This document shows positions 41,762 through 50,286 of a stretch of 64,000 bases of DNA, one piece after another. Below the pieces are notes generated by a model, which had not been told where the DNA came from, ran no database searches, and was given only the letters and a program-made list of their open reading frames with translations. The DNA lies in NCBI RefSeq assembly GCF_951801035.1, contig NZ_CATOKT010000007.1. One strand, written 5' to 3'. The translations under genes were made by a program, and so were the position numbers. The stretch's first letter is position 1. Every line of letters starts with the position of its first letter. This DNA comes from Adlercreutzia sp910585575. GTDB lineage: Bacteria > Actinomycetota > Coriobacteriia > Coriobacteriales > Eggerthellaceae.

Positions 41762-42088
41762 TTACTGAGCTGCTTCGACAGCGACAGCTACCGGCGCCCC
41801 TTTGGGCTCGACGGCAAAGCGAATGGCGGTACGGTATTCGCCATCGATGACGATGTCGGCAAAGGAGGGAATGCAGCAGATTTCAATACCCACTGGCGAC
41901 AGGAAGCCCCGCGAGATGGCCACGGCCTTCACGGCCTGATTGACGGCGCCGGCGCCGACCGCCTGAATTTCAACGGTGGCTCCATCCTTGATCATGCCGG
42001 CGATGGCGCCTGCTACCGAGGCAGGAGATGATTTCGAGGAGACCTTGAGGCAGCCGATAGCCGGTCGGGTTTCTGTGGTGCTAGACAC
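41762..42088 (-). CDS. spoVS: Stage V sporulation protein S (SpoVS) family
   Basis: About 108 residues from the GTG at 42088, which has AAGGA at proper spacing. The frame stays open to an ATG at 42184 (140 residues), but that start has no ribosome site. The core LKVSSKSSPASVAGAIAGMI ... GAGAVNQAVKAVAISRGFLS ... EICCIPSFADI is almost canonical SpoVS, an Alba-like small protein affecting septation and coat assembly in Bacillus. Found here among RNA-modification and RNase Y genes with no sporulation genes, so a nucleic-acid-related or morphogenetic role is more likely than sporulation. Confidence 0.88.
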   Translation of the reverse strand: MSSTTETRPAIGCLKVSSKSSPASVAGAIAGMIKDGATVEIQAVGAGAVNQAVKAVAISRGFLSPVGIEICCIPSFADIVIDGEYRTAIRFAVEPKGAPVAVAVEAAQ

Positions 42089-42226
42089 GTCACTGATCCT
42101 TGTCATTGGTAGTGTATTGAAGCTTGATTCAGAGTGGGTTTTTGTCGAATCAGGGGCAACGGCCTCATCATTGACAGCGTTCATATTCTATCGGTTCGCT
42201 GCTCGCGGTGCAACTTCGAGGCGCCC

Positions 42227-43312
42227 CTAGCGCATCTTCTCCAGGGGGATGGTGATGCGAATGGCCTCAGCGCCGGCTGACACCTCGGGGTCGCCAGTGC
42301 CTTCCAAGTAGTAGCGCTCGGCAATGTCGGCCATAACGGCGCGTACCTGGTCTTTTATAAGGGCGATGTCCTCATCGGCCAAGCGCAGTCCACGCTGGTC
42401 GCCTCGAGGGGCCTTGCGTGCCTTTCGGTTACTGGGGGCTGCGGGAAAGCTTTCAGCGCGCAGGCGCTCAACAAGGGGCTGCGCTGCGGGAATGGAACCG
42501 TCGATGATGCGTCGCGCCGAGCGCGAAGAGAGCTCGAGGCCGAGAGAGGCGCATAAGGCGCTGAGCTGGTCGGGGTCGCTGGCTACAGCCAGACGCTTGA
42601 CGAGGGGAAGCTCCTCGGGATCGGGGCAGAACGCCCGGGCAGCCGGCGAGAGGGCAGCCATGCCGAAGGCCACTAAGGCCGCGGCGATGTCCGTGGGCGA
42701 ACCGAGGAACACCTGACAATCGCGGCGATGCTCTAAGGCGAACTCCGCCACGGTGCGCACGATGTTCTTCGGCCCGCGCATGGCGAAGACGCCACCCTCC
42801 CCTGCCTCGAAGTGGGGAAACGTGGACTGATCGGTTTTCTCGCCGAGCTGGTTGGTGTCGGTTTCAACGAAAATGCTGGCCCCGTTGCCTTGGGACGAAT
42901 TCTGCACCCGTGCCACGTGGGCATTCACGGCGATGGAGTAAAGGGCCATGCCGCGGCCGTGCATGCCCCATTTGTCCATATGCGCCGTATCGAGCTTCGA
43001 GGTGACGCGCGGCTCGAAGATGCGCTCATGCTGGGAAGCGGGAATGCCGCAGCCGTCATCGATGATGGTCAGTGTGCGAGCGCTCCCTTTCTTTTGCGTG
43101 GCCAAGAAGATGTGACGGGCGCCGGCGTCGCGAGCGTTGCGCAAAAGCTCGATAACGATGTCCTCGCTGCTGCGAATATCTTGGGCAGCTTGGCGGCGCT
43201 CCGCCTCGGAGCTGCGCAAACGAACGAAGCCGTCCCCGAGGTCGGCTTCGACTCGGAGACGGCTCTCGCCGCATACGGTATCTATGAAGGTGGCCAGCGA
43301 CGAATCGTCCAT
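42227..43312 (-). CDS. GHKL-family ATPase of unknown function
   Basis: 361 residues. N-terminal ATP-binding Bergerat fold: N-box ELLRNARDAGARHIFL (near residue 55), G1 box DDGCGIPASQHERIF, and G2 box GMHGRGMALYSIA. The remainder is unfamiliar, with a basic linker (PSNRKARKAPRGDQRG) and a C-terminal ~60-residue helical and strand segment. No kinase H-box, no MutL or gyrase transducer. The start overlaps the last rny codons by intimate spacing (3 bases between stop and ATG), so it is coupled to RNase Y. Function unknown. Confidence 0.82.
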   Translation of the reverse strand: MDDSSLATFIDTVCGESRLRVEADLGDGFVRLRSSEAERRQAAQDIRSSEDIVIELLRNARDAGARHIFLATQKKGSARTLTIIDDGCGIPASQHERIFEPRVTSKLDTAHMDKWGMHGRGMALYSIAVNAHVARVQNSSQGNGASIFVETDTNQLGEKTDQSTFPHFEAGEGGVFAMRGPKNIVRTVAEFALEHRRDCQVFLGSPTDIAAALVAFGMAALSPAARAFCPDPEELPLVKRLAVASDPDQLSALCASLGLELSSRSARRIIDGSIPAAQPLVERLRAESFPAAPSNRKARKAPRGDQRGLRLADEDIALIKDQVRAVMADIAERYYLEGTGDPEVSAGAEAIRITIPLEKMR

Positions 43313-43315
43313 GGG

Positions 43316-44902
43316 CTACTTCGCGTAGTCCACCGCGCGACTCTCGCGGATGACCACAACCTTGACCTGGCCGGGATACTGCATTTCGCTTTCAATTTGG
43401 TGAGCGATATCGTGGGCCAAGACCACCGACTGGGCCTCGTCGACCACTTCGGGCTCCACCATGACGCGCACTTCACGACCGGCCTGGATGGCGAAGGTGC
43501 GCTCAACGCCCTTGTGGGAGTTGGCGATTTCCTCGAGCTTCTCGAGGCGCTTGATGTAGGCATCGAGGGTTTCCTTGCGGGCGCCGGGGCGCGCCGCGGA
43601 AACGGCGTCGGCAGCCTGGATGAGCACGTCGATGACCGAGTTGGGTTCGATGTCGTTGTGGTGGGCCTCGATGGCGTGCACGATTTCGGGACGCTCGCCA
43701 AAGCGGCGGGCCAGGTCGGCGCCGATGACGGCGTGGCTGCCCTCCACCTCATGGTCGACGGCTTTGCCCAGGTCGTGCAGAAGGCCGGCGCGCTTCACGG
43801 GAATGGGGTCGAGCCCCAGCTCGGCAGCCATAACCCCCGCAAGGTAGGCAACCTCGAGGGAGTGGTTGAGCACGTTCTGGCCGAACGAGGTGCGGTAGCG
43901 CAGACGGCCCAGGGTGCGCACGAGCTCGGGATGCAGATCGTGGATGCCCGTGTCGAACGAGGCTTGCTCACCCGCTTCCTGGACGCGCTGGTTGACCAGC
44001 GCCACGGCCTTCTCGTACATCTCCTCGATGCGTGCCGGGTGAATACGGCCATCGGCAATGAGGTTCTCCATGGTGACACGGCCGATTTCGCGGCGCACCG
44101 GATCGAAGCAGGAGATGGTGACGCACTCGGGGGTGTCGTCGATGATGAGGTTGGTGCCCGTCATCTGCTCGAACGAGCGAATGTTGCGGCCCTCGCGACC
44201 GATGATACGGCCTTTAAGATCGTCGGAGGGAATATGAATGGTAGAGACCGTGCTCTCAGCCGAATGGTCAGCGGCCACGCGCTGAATGGCGAGGCTGAGA
44301 ATCTCGCGAGCCTTTTTATCGGCCTCGGCCTTCGTGCGCGTTTCGGCGTCGCGAATGATGATGGCGGACTCGCGGGTCACTTCGTCGTGAATGGTCTCGA
44401 GGAGCTCTTCTTTGGCCTCCTGGGGGCTCATGCCGGCGGCACGCTCGAGTGCCTGGTTGATTTCGATCTGGGCCTCTTCGCGGTGCCGGGCAATAGCGTT
44501 CTCGGCCTCGTCAACCTCGCGCTCGCGACGCTCAACCTGACCTTGGAGCGAGGAAAGCTGGTGTTCGCGAGCATCGAGAGACTCGACGCGGCGATCAAGG
44601 GACTCTTCGCGTTGGGACAAGGTTTCCTCGCGTTGAGCCACGCGGCTCTCGGCCGAGCGCACTTCGCGCATGCGCTCTTTATTCTCTTCTTCCATTTCCT
44701 GCTTGTAGCGCAGGGCCTGGTCTTTCGCCTCTACGGCAGCCTCACGGCGCAGCGTCTCTGCTTGCTTCTTCGCATCCTCGACAAGAGCCTCGGCCTCACG
44801 GCTGGCGTTCTTGCCCGATGCGTTGGAGATAACACGAGAGACGATGAAACCGAGGACCACGCCGACGACGACGCCGATAACGACAATCAGCACGGGATCC
44901 AT
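43316..44902 (-). CDS. rny: Ribonuclease Y
   Basis: 528 residues. Membrane-anchored endoribonuclease that starts mRNA decay. N-terminal helix (VLIVVIGVVVGVVLGFIVSR), long coiled coil (~30-200, Glu/Arg-rich), KH domain (IIGREGRNIRSFEQMTG, ~230) and HD domain (HSLEVAYLAG, LLHDLGKAVDHEVEGSHAVIG, ~345-420). ATG at 44902 preceded by AAAGGAGG. A promoter at 45034-45062 and an intervening terminator-like hairpin (44951-44973) lie upstream. Confidence 0.97.
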   Translation of the reverse strand: MDPVLIVVIGVVVGVVLGFIVSRVISNASGKNASREAEALVEDAKKQAETLRREAAVEAKDQALRYKQEMEEENKERMREVRSAESRVAQREETLSQREESLDRRVESLDAREHQLSSLQGQVERREREVDEAENAIARHREEAQIEINQALERAAGMSPQEAKEELLETIHDEVTRESAIIIRDAETRTKAEADKKAREILSLAIQRVAADHSAESTVSTIHIPSDDLKGRIIGREGRNIRSFEQMTGTNLIIDDTPECVTISCFDPVRREIGRVTMENLIADGRIHPARIEEMYEKAVALVNQRVQEAGEQASFDTGIHDLHPELVRTLGRLRYRTSFGQNVLNHSLEVAYLAGVMAAELGLDPIPVKRAGLLHDLGKAVDHEVEGSHAVIGADLARRFGERPEIVHAIEAHHNDIEPNSVIDVLIQAADAVSAARPGARKETLDAYIKRLEKLEEIANSHKGVERTFAIQAGREVRVMVEPEVVDEAQSVVLAHDIAHQIESEMQYPGQVKVVVIRESRAVDYAK

Positions 44903-44950
44903 CGCGGATTCCTCCTTTCATCGGGGGTTTCATGCCCCAGTTGAAGTCAT

Positions 44951-44973
44951 AAAAAAAGCCCGAGCAAACGGGC
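44951..44973 (-). terminator. Terminator-like hairpin in the rny leader
   Basis: Minus strand: GCCCG / CGGGC with a 6-base loop followed by seven T residues. It is downstream of the rny promoter (45034-45062) and 49 bases upstream of the start codon. It may end the recA-recX transcript, attenuate rny, or both. Confidence 0.65.
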
Positions 44974-45033
44974 GTGAGCATATACCTCTAAGGATGATGA
45001 AATATATGTTTATCTATAGTCAATACCCTCAGG

Positions 45034-45062
45034 GTATAAAGCTCATAAAGCCACGGTTCAAA
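45034..45062 (-). promoter_or_regulatory. Promoter upstream of rny
   Basis: Minus strand: -35 TTGAAC (45057-45062), 17-base spacer, -10 TATACC (45034-45039). Confidence 0.6.
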
Positions 45063-45153
45063 GTATAGCGCAACTCAACGACCTGAGGTGCGGCAACTCC
45101 TGGAAGAGGGCGTGAAAGACGCTTGAAGACCATAGAACCATGGAAGGGAGGGT

Positions 45154-45852
45154 CTAGCCTTGCTCCTCAGCCCACTGACGCGCGACGGATCCGGCCACAT
45201 CGGTGGAGTATCCTTGACCCACGAGTTTGCGGAAGGCGGCATCGCGGGCGTTTTTCGCGCGCGGAGGACGACGACGCAGGAGGGCCAGGGCGCGCTCCCG
45301 CTCGACTTCGGGGCCTTGGGCGGCATGTTCCTGCCAAGCATCGAGGGTGGTGGGATCGATGCCAAGTTCCTCTATTTCCTGTTCGGCATCGCGCAGGCCC
45401 TTGCCTGCCGCGAGGCGCATGCGGATAAGGGCGTCGCCGTAGCGGCGATCATCAACTAGGTAAAGGCGCTGGGCTTTTTCGAGGGCCTCCTCGATGGCCT
45501 GGGAGGGATACTCCTCTTTTCGAAGGCGCTCGCGCAGATAAACGCTCGAGCGTTCCCGCACGCTGATGATACGGAGGATTTTCTGGTAGGCCTCTTGGGC
45601 GGTAGGGGCTTCTTCCTCAGGATGCTCGGCTTCATCAAGGGACGATGCAGCGGTGGTGCGGCTTTTAGTGCTGCTTGATGGGCGCACCGTGCTGTGGCGC
45701 GGGGCGCCGTGCATGCCGGGTTCTGCATCAGGGTGTCGGCGAGCTGGAACTTCTGCCGAGGGGGACGGGGCAGTGGAAGAGAGGCCATCGCCGCGTTCGA
45801 TGGCAGCGACGGCCTCTCTCAGTTGATTGAGTATGTCGGCCTGGGAGCCCAC
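45154..45852 (-). CDS. recX: Regulatory protein RecX
   Basis: 232 residues. Three-helix-bundle RecX repeats (YQKILRIISVRERSSVYLRE, AIEEALEKAQRLYLVDDRRY, AAFRKLVGQGYSTDVAGSVA). Binds RecA filaments and modulates recombination. The first ~75 residues (serine/proline-rich, charged) extend beyond the family norm. GTG start 2 bases after the recA stop, a classic recA-recX pair. Confidence 0.92.
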   Translation of the reverse strand: MGSQADILNQLREAVAAIERGDGLSSTAPSPSAEVPARRHPDAEPGMHGAPRHSTVRPSSSTKSRTTAASSLDEAEHPEEEAPTAQEAYQKILRIISVRERSSVYLRERLRKEEYPSQAIEEALEKAQRLYLVDDRRYGDALIRMRLAAGKGLRDAEQEIEELGIDPTTLDAWQEHAAQGPEVERERALALLRRRPPRAKNARDAAFRKLVGQGYSTDVAGSVARQWAEEQG

Positions 45853-45854
45853 GG

Positions 45855-46910
45855 CTACTTCTTCTTACCCGACTTAGGGGCCGGCGAGAAGGAGTCCTCC
45901 CCTTCCCCGCGCTCGATGACGGGGATGTCGAAGGCCTCGCGGACTTTCAGCTCGATTTCCTCACGGAGATCGGGGTTCTCCTTGAGGGTTTGCTTGGCTG
46001 CTTCGCGCCCCTGGCCCAGGCGCTCTTCCCCGTAGGTGTACCAGGCACCGGACTTCTTTGCGACGCCGGCCTCGACGGCCATGTCGACAATGCAGCCCTC
46101 GCGAGAGATTCCCTCACCGTACATGAGGTCGAACTCGGCTTGGCGGAAGGGCGGCGCTACCTTGTTCTTGACCACTTTGGCGCGCACGCGATTGCCGACA
46201 ACATCGCCGTTTTGCTTGATGGAGTCGATGCGGCGAATGTCGATGCGAACGCTGGAGAAGAACTTGAGGGCGCGGCCGCCGGTGGTGGTTTCGGGATTGC
46301 CGAACATAACGCCGATTTTCTCGCGCAGCTGGTTGATGAAGATGCAGGTGGTGTTCGACTTCGACAGCGAGCCGGCCAGCTTGCGGAGGGCCTGGGACAT
46401 GAGGCGGGCCTGAAGGCCCACGGTAGTGTCTCCCATTTCGCCCTCGATTTCGGCGCGGGGCACCAGGGCGGCCACCGAGTCGACGATGACGCAGTCGATG
46501 GCGCCCGAGCGCACGAGCATATCGCAGATTTCCAGAGCCTGCTCGCCGGTGTCGGGTTGGGAAATGAGCACCTCGTCGATGTCGACGCCGATACGCGCGG
46601 CATAGACCGGGTCGAGAGCGTGCTCGGCGTCGATGAAGGCGACGATGCCGCCGAGCGCCTGGGCCTCGGCGAGAATTTGCAGCGCCAAGGTGGTTTTACC
46701 GCTGGACTCGGGGCCGTAGATCTCGATGATGCGGCCGCGGGGAACCCCCCCAATGCCCAGAGCGGCATCGAGGGGCAGCGCGCCCGTGGGGATGACGCCG
46801 ATGTTCAGATCGGCACCGCCTTCGCCCAAGGTCATGATGGAGCCCTTGCCGAACTTGCTTTCAATTTGATCGGTGGTGAGCTTGAGCATTTTCTCTTTAT
46901 CTTCGTTCAT
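45855..46910 (-). CDS. recA: Recombinase RecA
   Basis: 351 residues. Walker A GPESSGKTTLALQ near residue 66, Walker B region CVIVDSVAALVP, the ssDNA-binding L1/L2 loops (GNPETTTGGRALKF), and the C-terminal domain ending in a Lys-rich tail. Strand exchange and co-protease for LexA. The promoter carries a LexA box, closing the SOS loop. Confidence 0.98.
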   Translation of the reverse strand: MNEDKEKMLKLTTDQIESKFGKGSIMTLGEGGADLNIGVIPTGALPLDAALGIGGVPRGRIIEIYGPESSGKTTLALQILAEAQALGGIVAFIDAEHALDPVYAARIGVDIDEVLISQPDTGEQALEICDMLVRSGAIDCVIVDSVAALVPRAEIEGEMGDTTVGLQARLMSQALRKLAGSLSKSNTTCIFINQLREKIGVMFGNPETTTGGRALKFFSSVRIDIRRIDSIKQNGDVVGNRVRAKVVKNKVAPPFRQAEFDLMYGEGISREGCIVDMAVEAGVAKKSGAWYTYGEERLGQGREAAKQTLKENPDLREEIELKVREAFDIPVIERGEGEDSFSPAPKSGKKK

Positions 46911-46957
46911 GACCTCTCCTTGTCTGGCCCCAATACGAACAAATGGCCTGGTTTCCT

Positions 46958-46985
46958 ATTATACGAACAAACGTATGTGCGTCAA
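46958..46985 (-). promoter_or_regulatory. recA promoter with LexA box
   Basis: Minus strand: -35 TTGACG (46980-46985), 16-base spacer, -10 TATAAT (46958-46963). The LexA box at 46964-46977 (plus strand CGAACAAACGTATG, 13 of 14 consensus positions) occupies the spacer. Confidence 0.85.
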
Positions 46986-47147
46986 GAAGTTTTTACGTAG
47001 GGCCGTCGTCGCTTTCAACGCGGGCGCATCGTGAAGATACGAGGACGTGATAGGTTCGTCTTTATACCGCTGTTGATTCGCGCCAGAGTCGCATCCCGTT
47101 CGTATGCTTAGGATGTGGACAACGTGAGGACGCTGCGCAGCCCAGTT

Positions 47148-48344
47148 TTACGAGCGGGCCTCGAGGGTGTTAAGAGCGGTTTCCATGGTGTCGAGGGCGG
47201 CAAGTACGGTTTGCAAGCGCACCGCCTGGCGTCCTCCCTCGAAATGATAGACCCGCGCCTCGGTGCCTGTCTGGGTAGCGCAGCCAAGCCACACGGTGCC
47301 TACGGGTTTGCCCGGCTCAGCTCCCGTCGGGCCGGCGATGCCCGTAACAGAAACAGCGAGATTCGTATGAAGCTCGCGCAGCGACCCGCGGGCCATTTGC
47401 AGGGCCACGGTCTCGTCCACCGCACCTTGGCGCGAGAGCACCTCGTCGGAAACGCCCAGGAGCTCCTCTTTTACCTCGTTCACGTAGCTGACAATGCCGC
47501 CGCGGACTACGGCGGAGCTGCCGGCTACCGAGGTGAGCATGGCGGCAATGAGGCCGCCGGTGAGGCTTTCGGCGGTGGAGATGGTGACGTTGCGGGCTAT
47601 GGCCAGCTTGATGACGGCGTCGGCGCGCTCGTCGATGGCCATCTGGAGCGCAGCGATCTCGGTGGGCGAATCGGCGGGGTCGTGGGGCTCGGAGGACGCT
47701 TGCGCCGCTTCCGAAGAGCCGCGCAGCAGATGGCGGGCTTTCACGAGGTAATCGAGCATCGACATGATGGTGAGCACCAAGGCGATGATCATAACGAACC
47801 AAGCCAGAACGAACATGGGGTTCGTGAAGGCGGCGCCGGCGGTGTTGAAGGTGAGCGAGTCTTTCACTAGGAACAGAATGATGGCGAGAATCTGGAAGAC
47901 CGTCTTCGCCTTCCCGTACCAGCTTGCCGCGATGACCTCGCCCTTGCTGGCCGCGATCATGCGAATGCCCGACACGATAAACTCGCGGGCCAAGATGATG
48001 AGCACGGGCCACCCGGGCAGTACCGCAAGTTCAACCAGGGCAATAAGGGCCGCGGCGACCAGGATCTTGTCGGCCAGCGGGTCCATGAACTTGCCGAAAT
48101 CGGTTACCTCTCCGCGGCTGCGGGCCAGATACCCGTCGATCCAGTCGGTGCAGGAGATGAGGATGAAGATGGCCGCGGCGATAAGCTGCTTCGCCTCGAG
48201 CGTAATGCCGGGCAGTCCGACCCATTCGGGCCACGGGCTGACAATGGCCAAAACGAAGACAGGCACCAGGCAGATGCGTATGAGAGTGACGATATTGGCC
48301 GGGGTCCAGAGCTTTTCGGGCGCCGTGGGCTCGATAACGGTCAT
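47148..48344 (-). CDS. pgsA: PgsA-CinA fusion: CDP-diacylglycerol-glycerol-3-phosphate phosphatidyltransferase with C-terminal nicotinamide-nucleotide amidase domain
   Basis: 398 residues in one uninterrupted frame. Residues ~1-205 are a membrane PgsA: opening WTPANIVTLIRICLVPVFV and the signature D-G-x2-A-R-x8-G-x3-D-x3-D in DWIDGYLARSRGEVTDFGKF and MDPLADK. After a ~30-residue hydrophilic linker, residues ~235-395 are a CinA/PncC domain (TAESLTGGLIAAMLTSVAGSS, SVTGIAGPTGAEPGKPVGTVW), which deamidates nicotinamide mononucleotide. These genes are often adjacent (pgsA-cinA-recA) in other bacteria; here the two are one protein and recA follows. Start 6 bases after the rimO stop. Confidence 0.93.
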   Translation of the reverse strand: MTVIEPTAPEKLWTPANIVTLIRICLVPVFVLAIVSPWPEWVGLPGITLEAKQLIAAAIFILISCTDWIDGYLARSRGEVTDFGKFMDPLADKILVAAALIALVELAVLPGWPVLIILAREFIVSGIRMIAASKGEVIAASWYGKAKTVFQILAIILFLVKDSLTFNTAGAAFTNPMFVLAWFVMIIALVLTIMSMLDYLVKARHLLRGSSEAAQASSEPHDPADSPTEIAALQMAIDERADAVIKLAIARNVTISTAESLTGGLIAAMLTSVAGSSAVVRGGIVSYVNEVKEELLGVSDEVLSRQGAVDETVALQMARGSLRELHTNLAVSVTGIAGPTGAEPGKPVGTVWLGCATQTGTEARVYHFEGGRQAVRLQTVLAALDTMETALNTLEARS

Positions 48345-48350
48345 GGTTGT

Positions 48351-49730
48351 TTACTCGCCTTCCATCTCGTAGAGAAGCGTGTCGACGATGGTTACCGAAA
48401 CGCGCTCGCCCACCTCTCCCCTTTCGATAAAAGTAACACCGTCAACTTCCGGTGCCTGGCACTGAGCGCGTCCGTAGCGCTGGCCGTCCTCTTCGACGCC
48501 TTCCACAAGGACTTCGTAGGTGCGTCCCACGCGTTCCGCGATGCGCGTTGCACAGGCGGCGTCGGCAGTGTCGCGCAGTATCTGCGCTCGTTCAAGCTTT
48601 TCGTTCTCGTCGATTTGATCGGGCAAATCGTAAGCTGCCGTGCCCTCTTCGCGCGAATAGGGAAACACGCCGACGTAATCGAAGGGGGCCTCGGCGACGA
48701 AGTCGCACAATTCCTCGAACTGCTCTTCGGTCTCGCCGGGGAAACCGGCGATGAGGGTGGTACGCAGGGTGATGCCGGGAACGGCTTTCTGCACGCGCTC
48801 GATAAGCTGCTCGAAGGAGGCTCGCGACCCCGTGCGATTCATGGCGCGCAGAATCGGGGTGCTGACGTGCTGGAGAGGAATATCCAGGTAAGAGCAGATA
48901 TTGGGTCGAGCGGCCATAACGGCGAGAAGCTCGTCGGTTATGCCCTCCGGTTGCAAGTACATGATGCGGAACCAGGTGTCGGGAAACTGTGCGGCCAAGG
49001 TGTCGGCGAGCCACGCCAGACTGCGCTTCTCGGGAAAGTCTTGGCCCCACCGCCCCGTATCTTGGGCGATGAGCACCACTTCCCGGACGCCCTCCTCCTC
49101 GACGACGCGACGCGCGTCCTGCTCGATGCGCTCAAAGGGAAAGCTGTGGTAGCGTCCACGAATAAAGGGGATCGTGCAATACGAGCAGTACCGGTCGCAT
49201 CCGTCGGAGATCTTCACGTAGGCGAAGGGGGCGCCGACCAGTTCGCTGGGTCGGGCGGCGGTAGCGGCCGTCGGCTCTGCAGCGGCTTGGGGGCGAACGA
49301 AGGCGGCACGGTCAAGGCCGAGAATACCGTCAGCGACAGCGACGATGTCGTCCTCCTTGCTGCAGGGAACGAAAGCCCGTGCTTCTTCCAGCTCGTCGGC
49401 CAGGTCATCGCCGTAGCGCGCCGGCATACAGCCAGCGACGACAATAGCGGCGTCGCCGCAGCTCACGCGCGGCAGCGAAGCGGCCTCGAAGATAGCCTCG
49501 AGGCTTTCTTCGGTGGCCGACTGAATAAAGGAGCAGGTGTTGATGATGACGATATCGGCCTCGTCGGGAGCGGCGCTGACGCGATAGCCTGCCGCTTCGA
49601 GGGCTCGGGCCATGGCGGCGGAGTCAACCTCGTTCTTGGCGCAGCCAAGAGTGACAAAGCTGACCGTGCCGCAGGCGGTGTCGTCGGTGCACAGTGGAGC
49701 TGCGTGCCCCTGAGGGGCTGCCGATGCCAT
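48351..49730 (-). CDS. rimO: Ribosomal protein S12 methylthiotransferase (RimO)
   Basis: 459 residues. UPF0004 domain (SFVTLGCAKNEVDSAAM, INTCSFIQSATEES), radical SAM core (DGCDRYCSYCTIPFIRGRYH, near residue 180) and C-terminal TRAM domain (TYEVLVEGVEEDGQRYGRAQ). LGCAKN is the RimO rather than MiaB signature. Methylthiolates Asp of S12. Possible alternative starts exist in the first 20 residues; the 49730 start keeps a 20-residue leader before the conserved core. Confidence 0.94.
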   Translation of the reverse strand: MASAAPQGHAAPLCTDDTACGTVSFVTLGCAKNEVDSAAMARALEAAGYRVSAAPDEADIVIINTCSFIQSATEESLEAIFEAASLPRVSCGDAAIVVAGCMPARYGDDLADELEEARAFVPCSKEDDIVAVADGILGLDRAAFVRPQAAAEPTAATAARPSELVGAPFAYVKISDGCDRYCSYCTIPFIRGRYHSFPFERIEQDARRVVEEEGVREVVLIAQDTGRWGQDFPEKRSLAWLADTLAAQFPDTWFRIMYLQPEGITDELLAVMAARPNICSYLDIPLQHVSTPILRAMNRTGSRASFEQLIERVQKAVPGITLRTTLIAGFPGETEEQFEELCDFVAEAPFDYVGVFPYSREEGTAAYDLPDQIDENEKLERAQILRDTADAACATRIAERVGRTYEVLVEGVEEDGQRYGRAQCQAPEVDGVTFIERGEVGERVSVTIVDTLLYEMEGE

Positions 49731-49743
49731 AGAGCGCCGAAAC

Positions 49744-50241
49744 CTAGCGGTAGTTGACGTACTGGAGGGGCTGGCCGTAGTCCTGGCCCTTAAGGAAGGC
49801 GATGACCTCCTGCAAGGTGTCGCGGGAGGCGGAGCTCACTCGCAGCTTGTCGCCCTCGATGGTGACCTTGCACTTGAGCTTCTGGGCCTTGATGTCCTTG
49901 TTGATCTTGCCGGCCGTCTCTTTGTCGATGCCGTCGACAATGGTGGCCACGCGGCGCACCGAGCCGCCGGTGGCGGCAATGGGGTCGCCCCAGGACACGG
50001 CGGTCAGATCGATGCCGCGCTTGATGAGCTTCGAGCCGATGACGTCGATGACCTGGCCGGCGACAAAATCGGCCGGCGCGCTGACCGTCATGGTGCGGCC
50101 GTTCTTGTCGAGGGTGATCTCGGCGCCGGAGTCCTTCAGGTCGTAGCGCTGGGCCAGCTCCTTGCGAGCCTGCTGGAAAGCGTTGTCTACTTCTTGCATG
50201 TCGACGGTGGATACGACGTCAAAGCTGGATTCTTTTGCCAT
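49744..50241 (-). CDS. YajQ family nucleotide-binding protein
   Basis: 165 residues, nearly all conserved YajQ: opens SSFDVVSTVDMQEVDNAFQQ, repeats with LKDSGAEITLD, ends with RDTLQEVIAFLKGQDYGQPLQ. Family members bind c-di-GMP or nucleotides and RNA; the role in actinobacteria is unsettled. Thirteen bases before rimO on the same strand. Confidence 0.94.
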   Translation of the reverse strand: MAKESSFDVVSTVDMQEVDNAFQQARKELAQRYDLKDSGAEITLDKNGRTMTVSAPADFVAGQVIDVIGSKLIKRGIDLTAVSWGDPIAATGGSVRRVATIVDGIDKETAGKINKDIKAQKLKCKVTIEGDKLRVSSASRDTLQEVIAFLKGQDYGQPLQYVNYR

Positions 50242-50286
50242 GGATATACCTTTCTTGCAAATAGGGAGCTGATGCGAAATGCGAGG

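Noticed and set aside
46935..46948. Second LexA-like site downstream of the recA -10
   Set aside because: Only a CGAAC half-site matches; the other half is lost (about 10 of 14).
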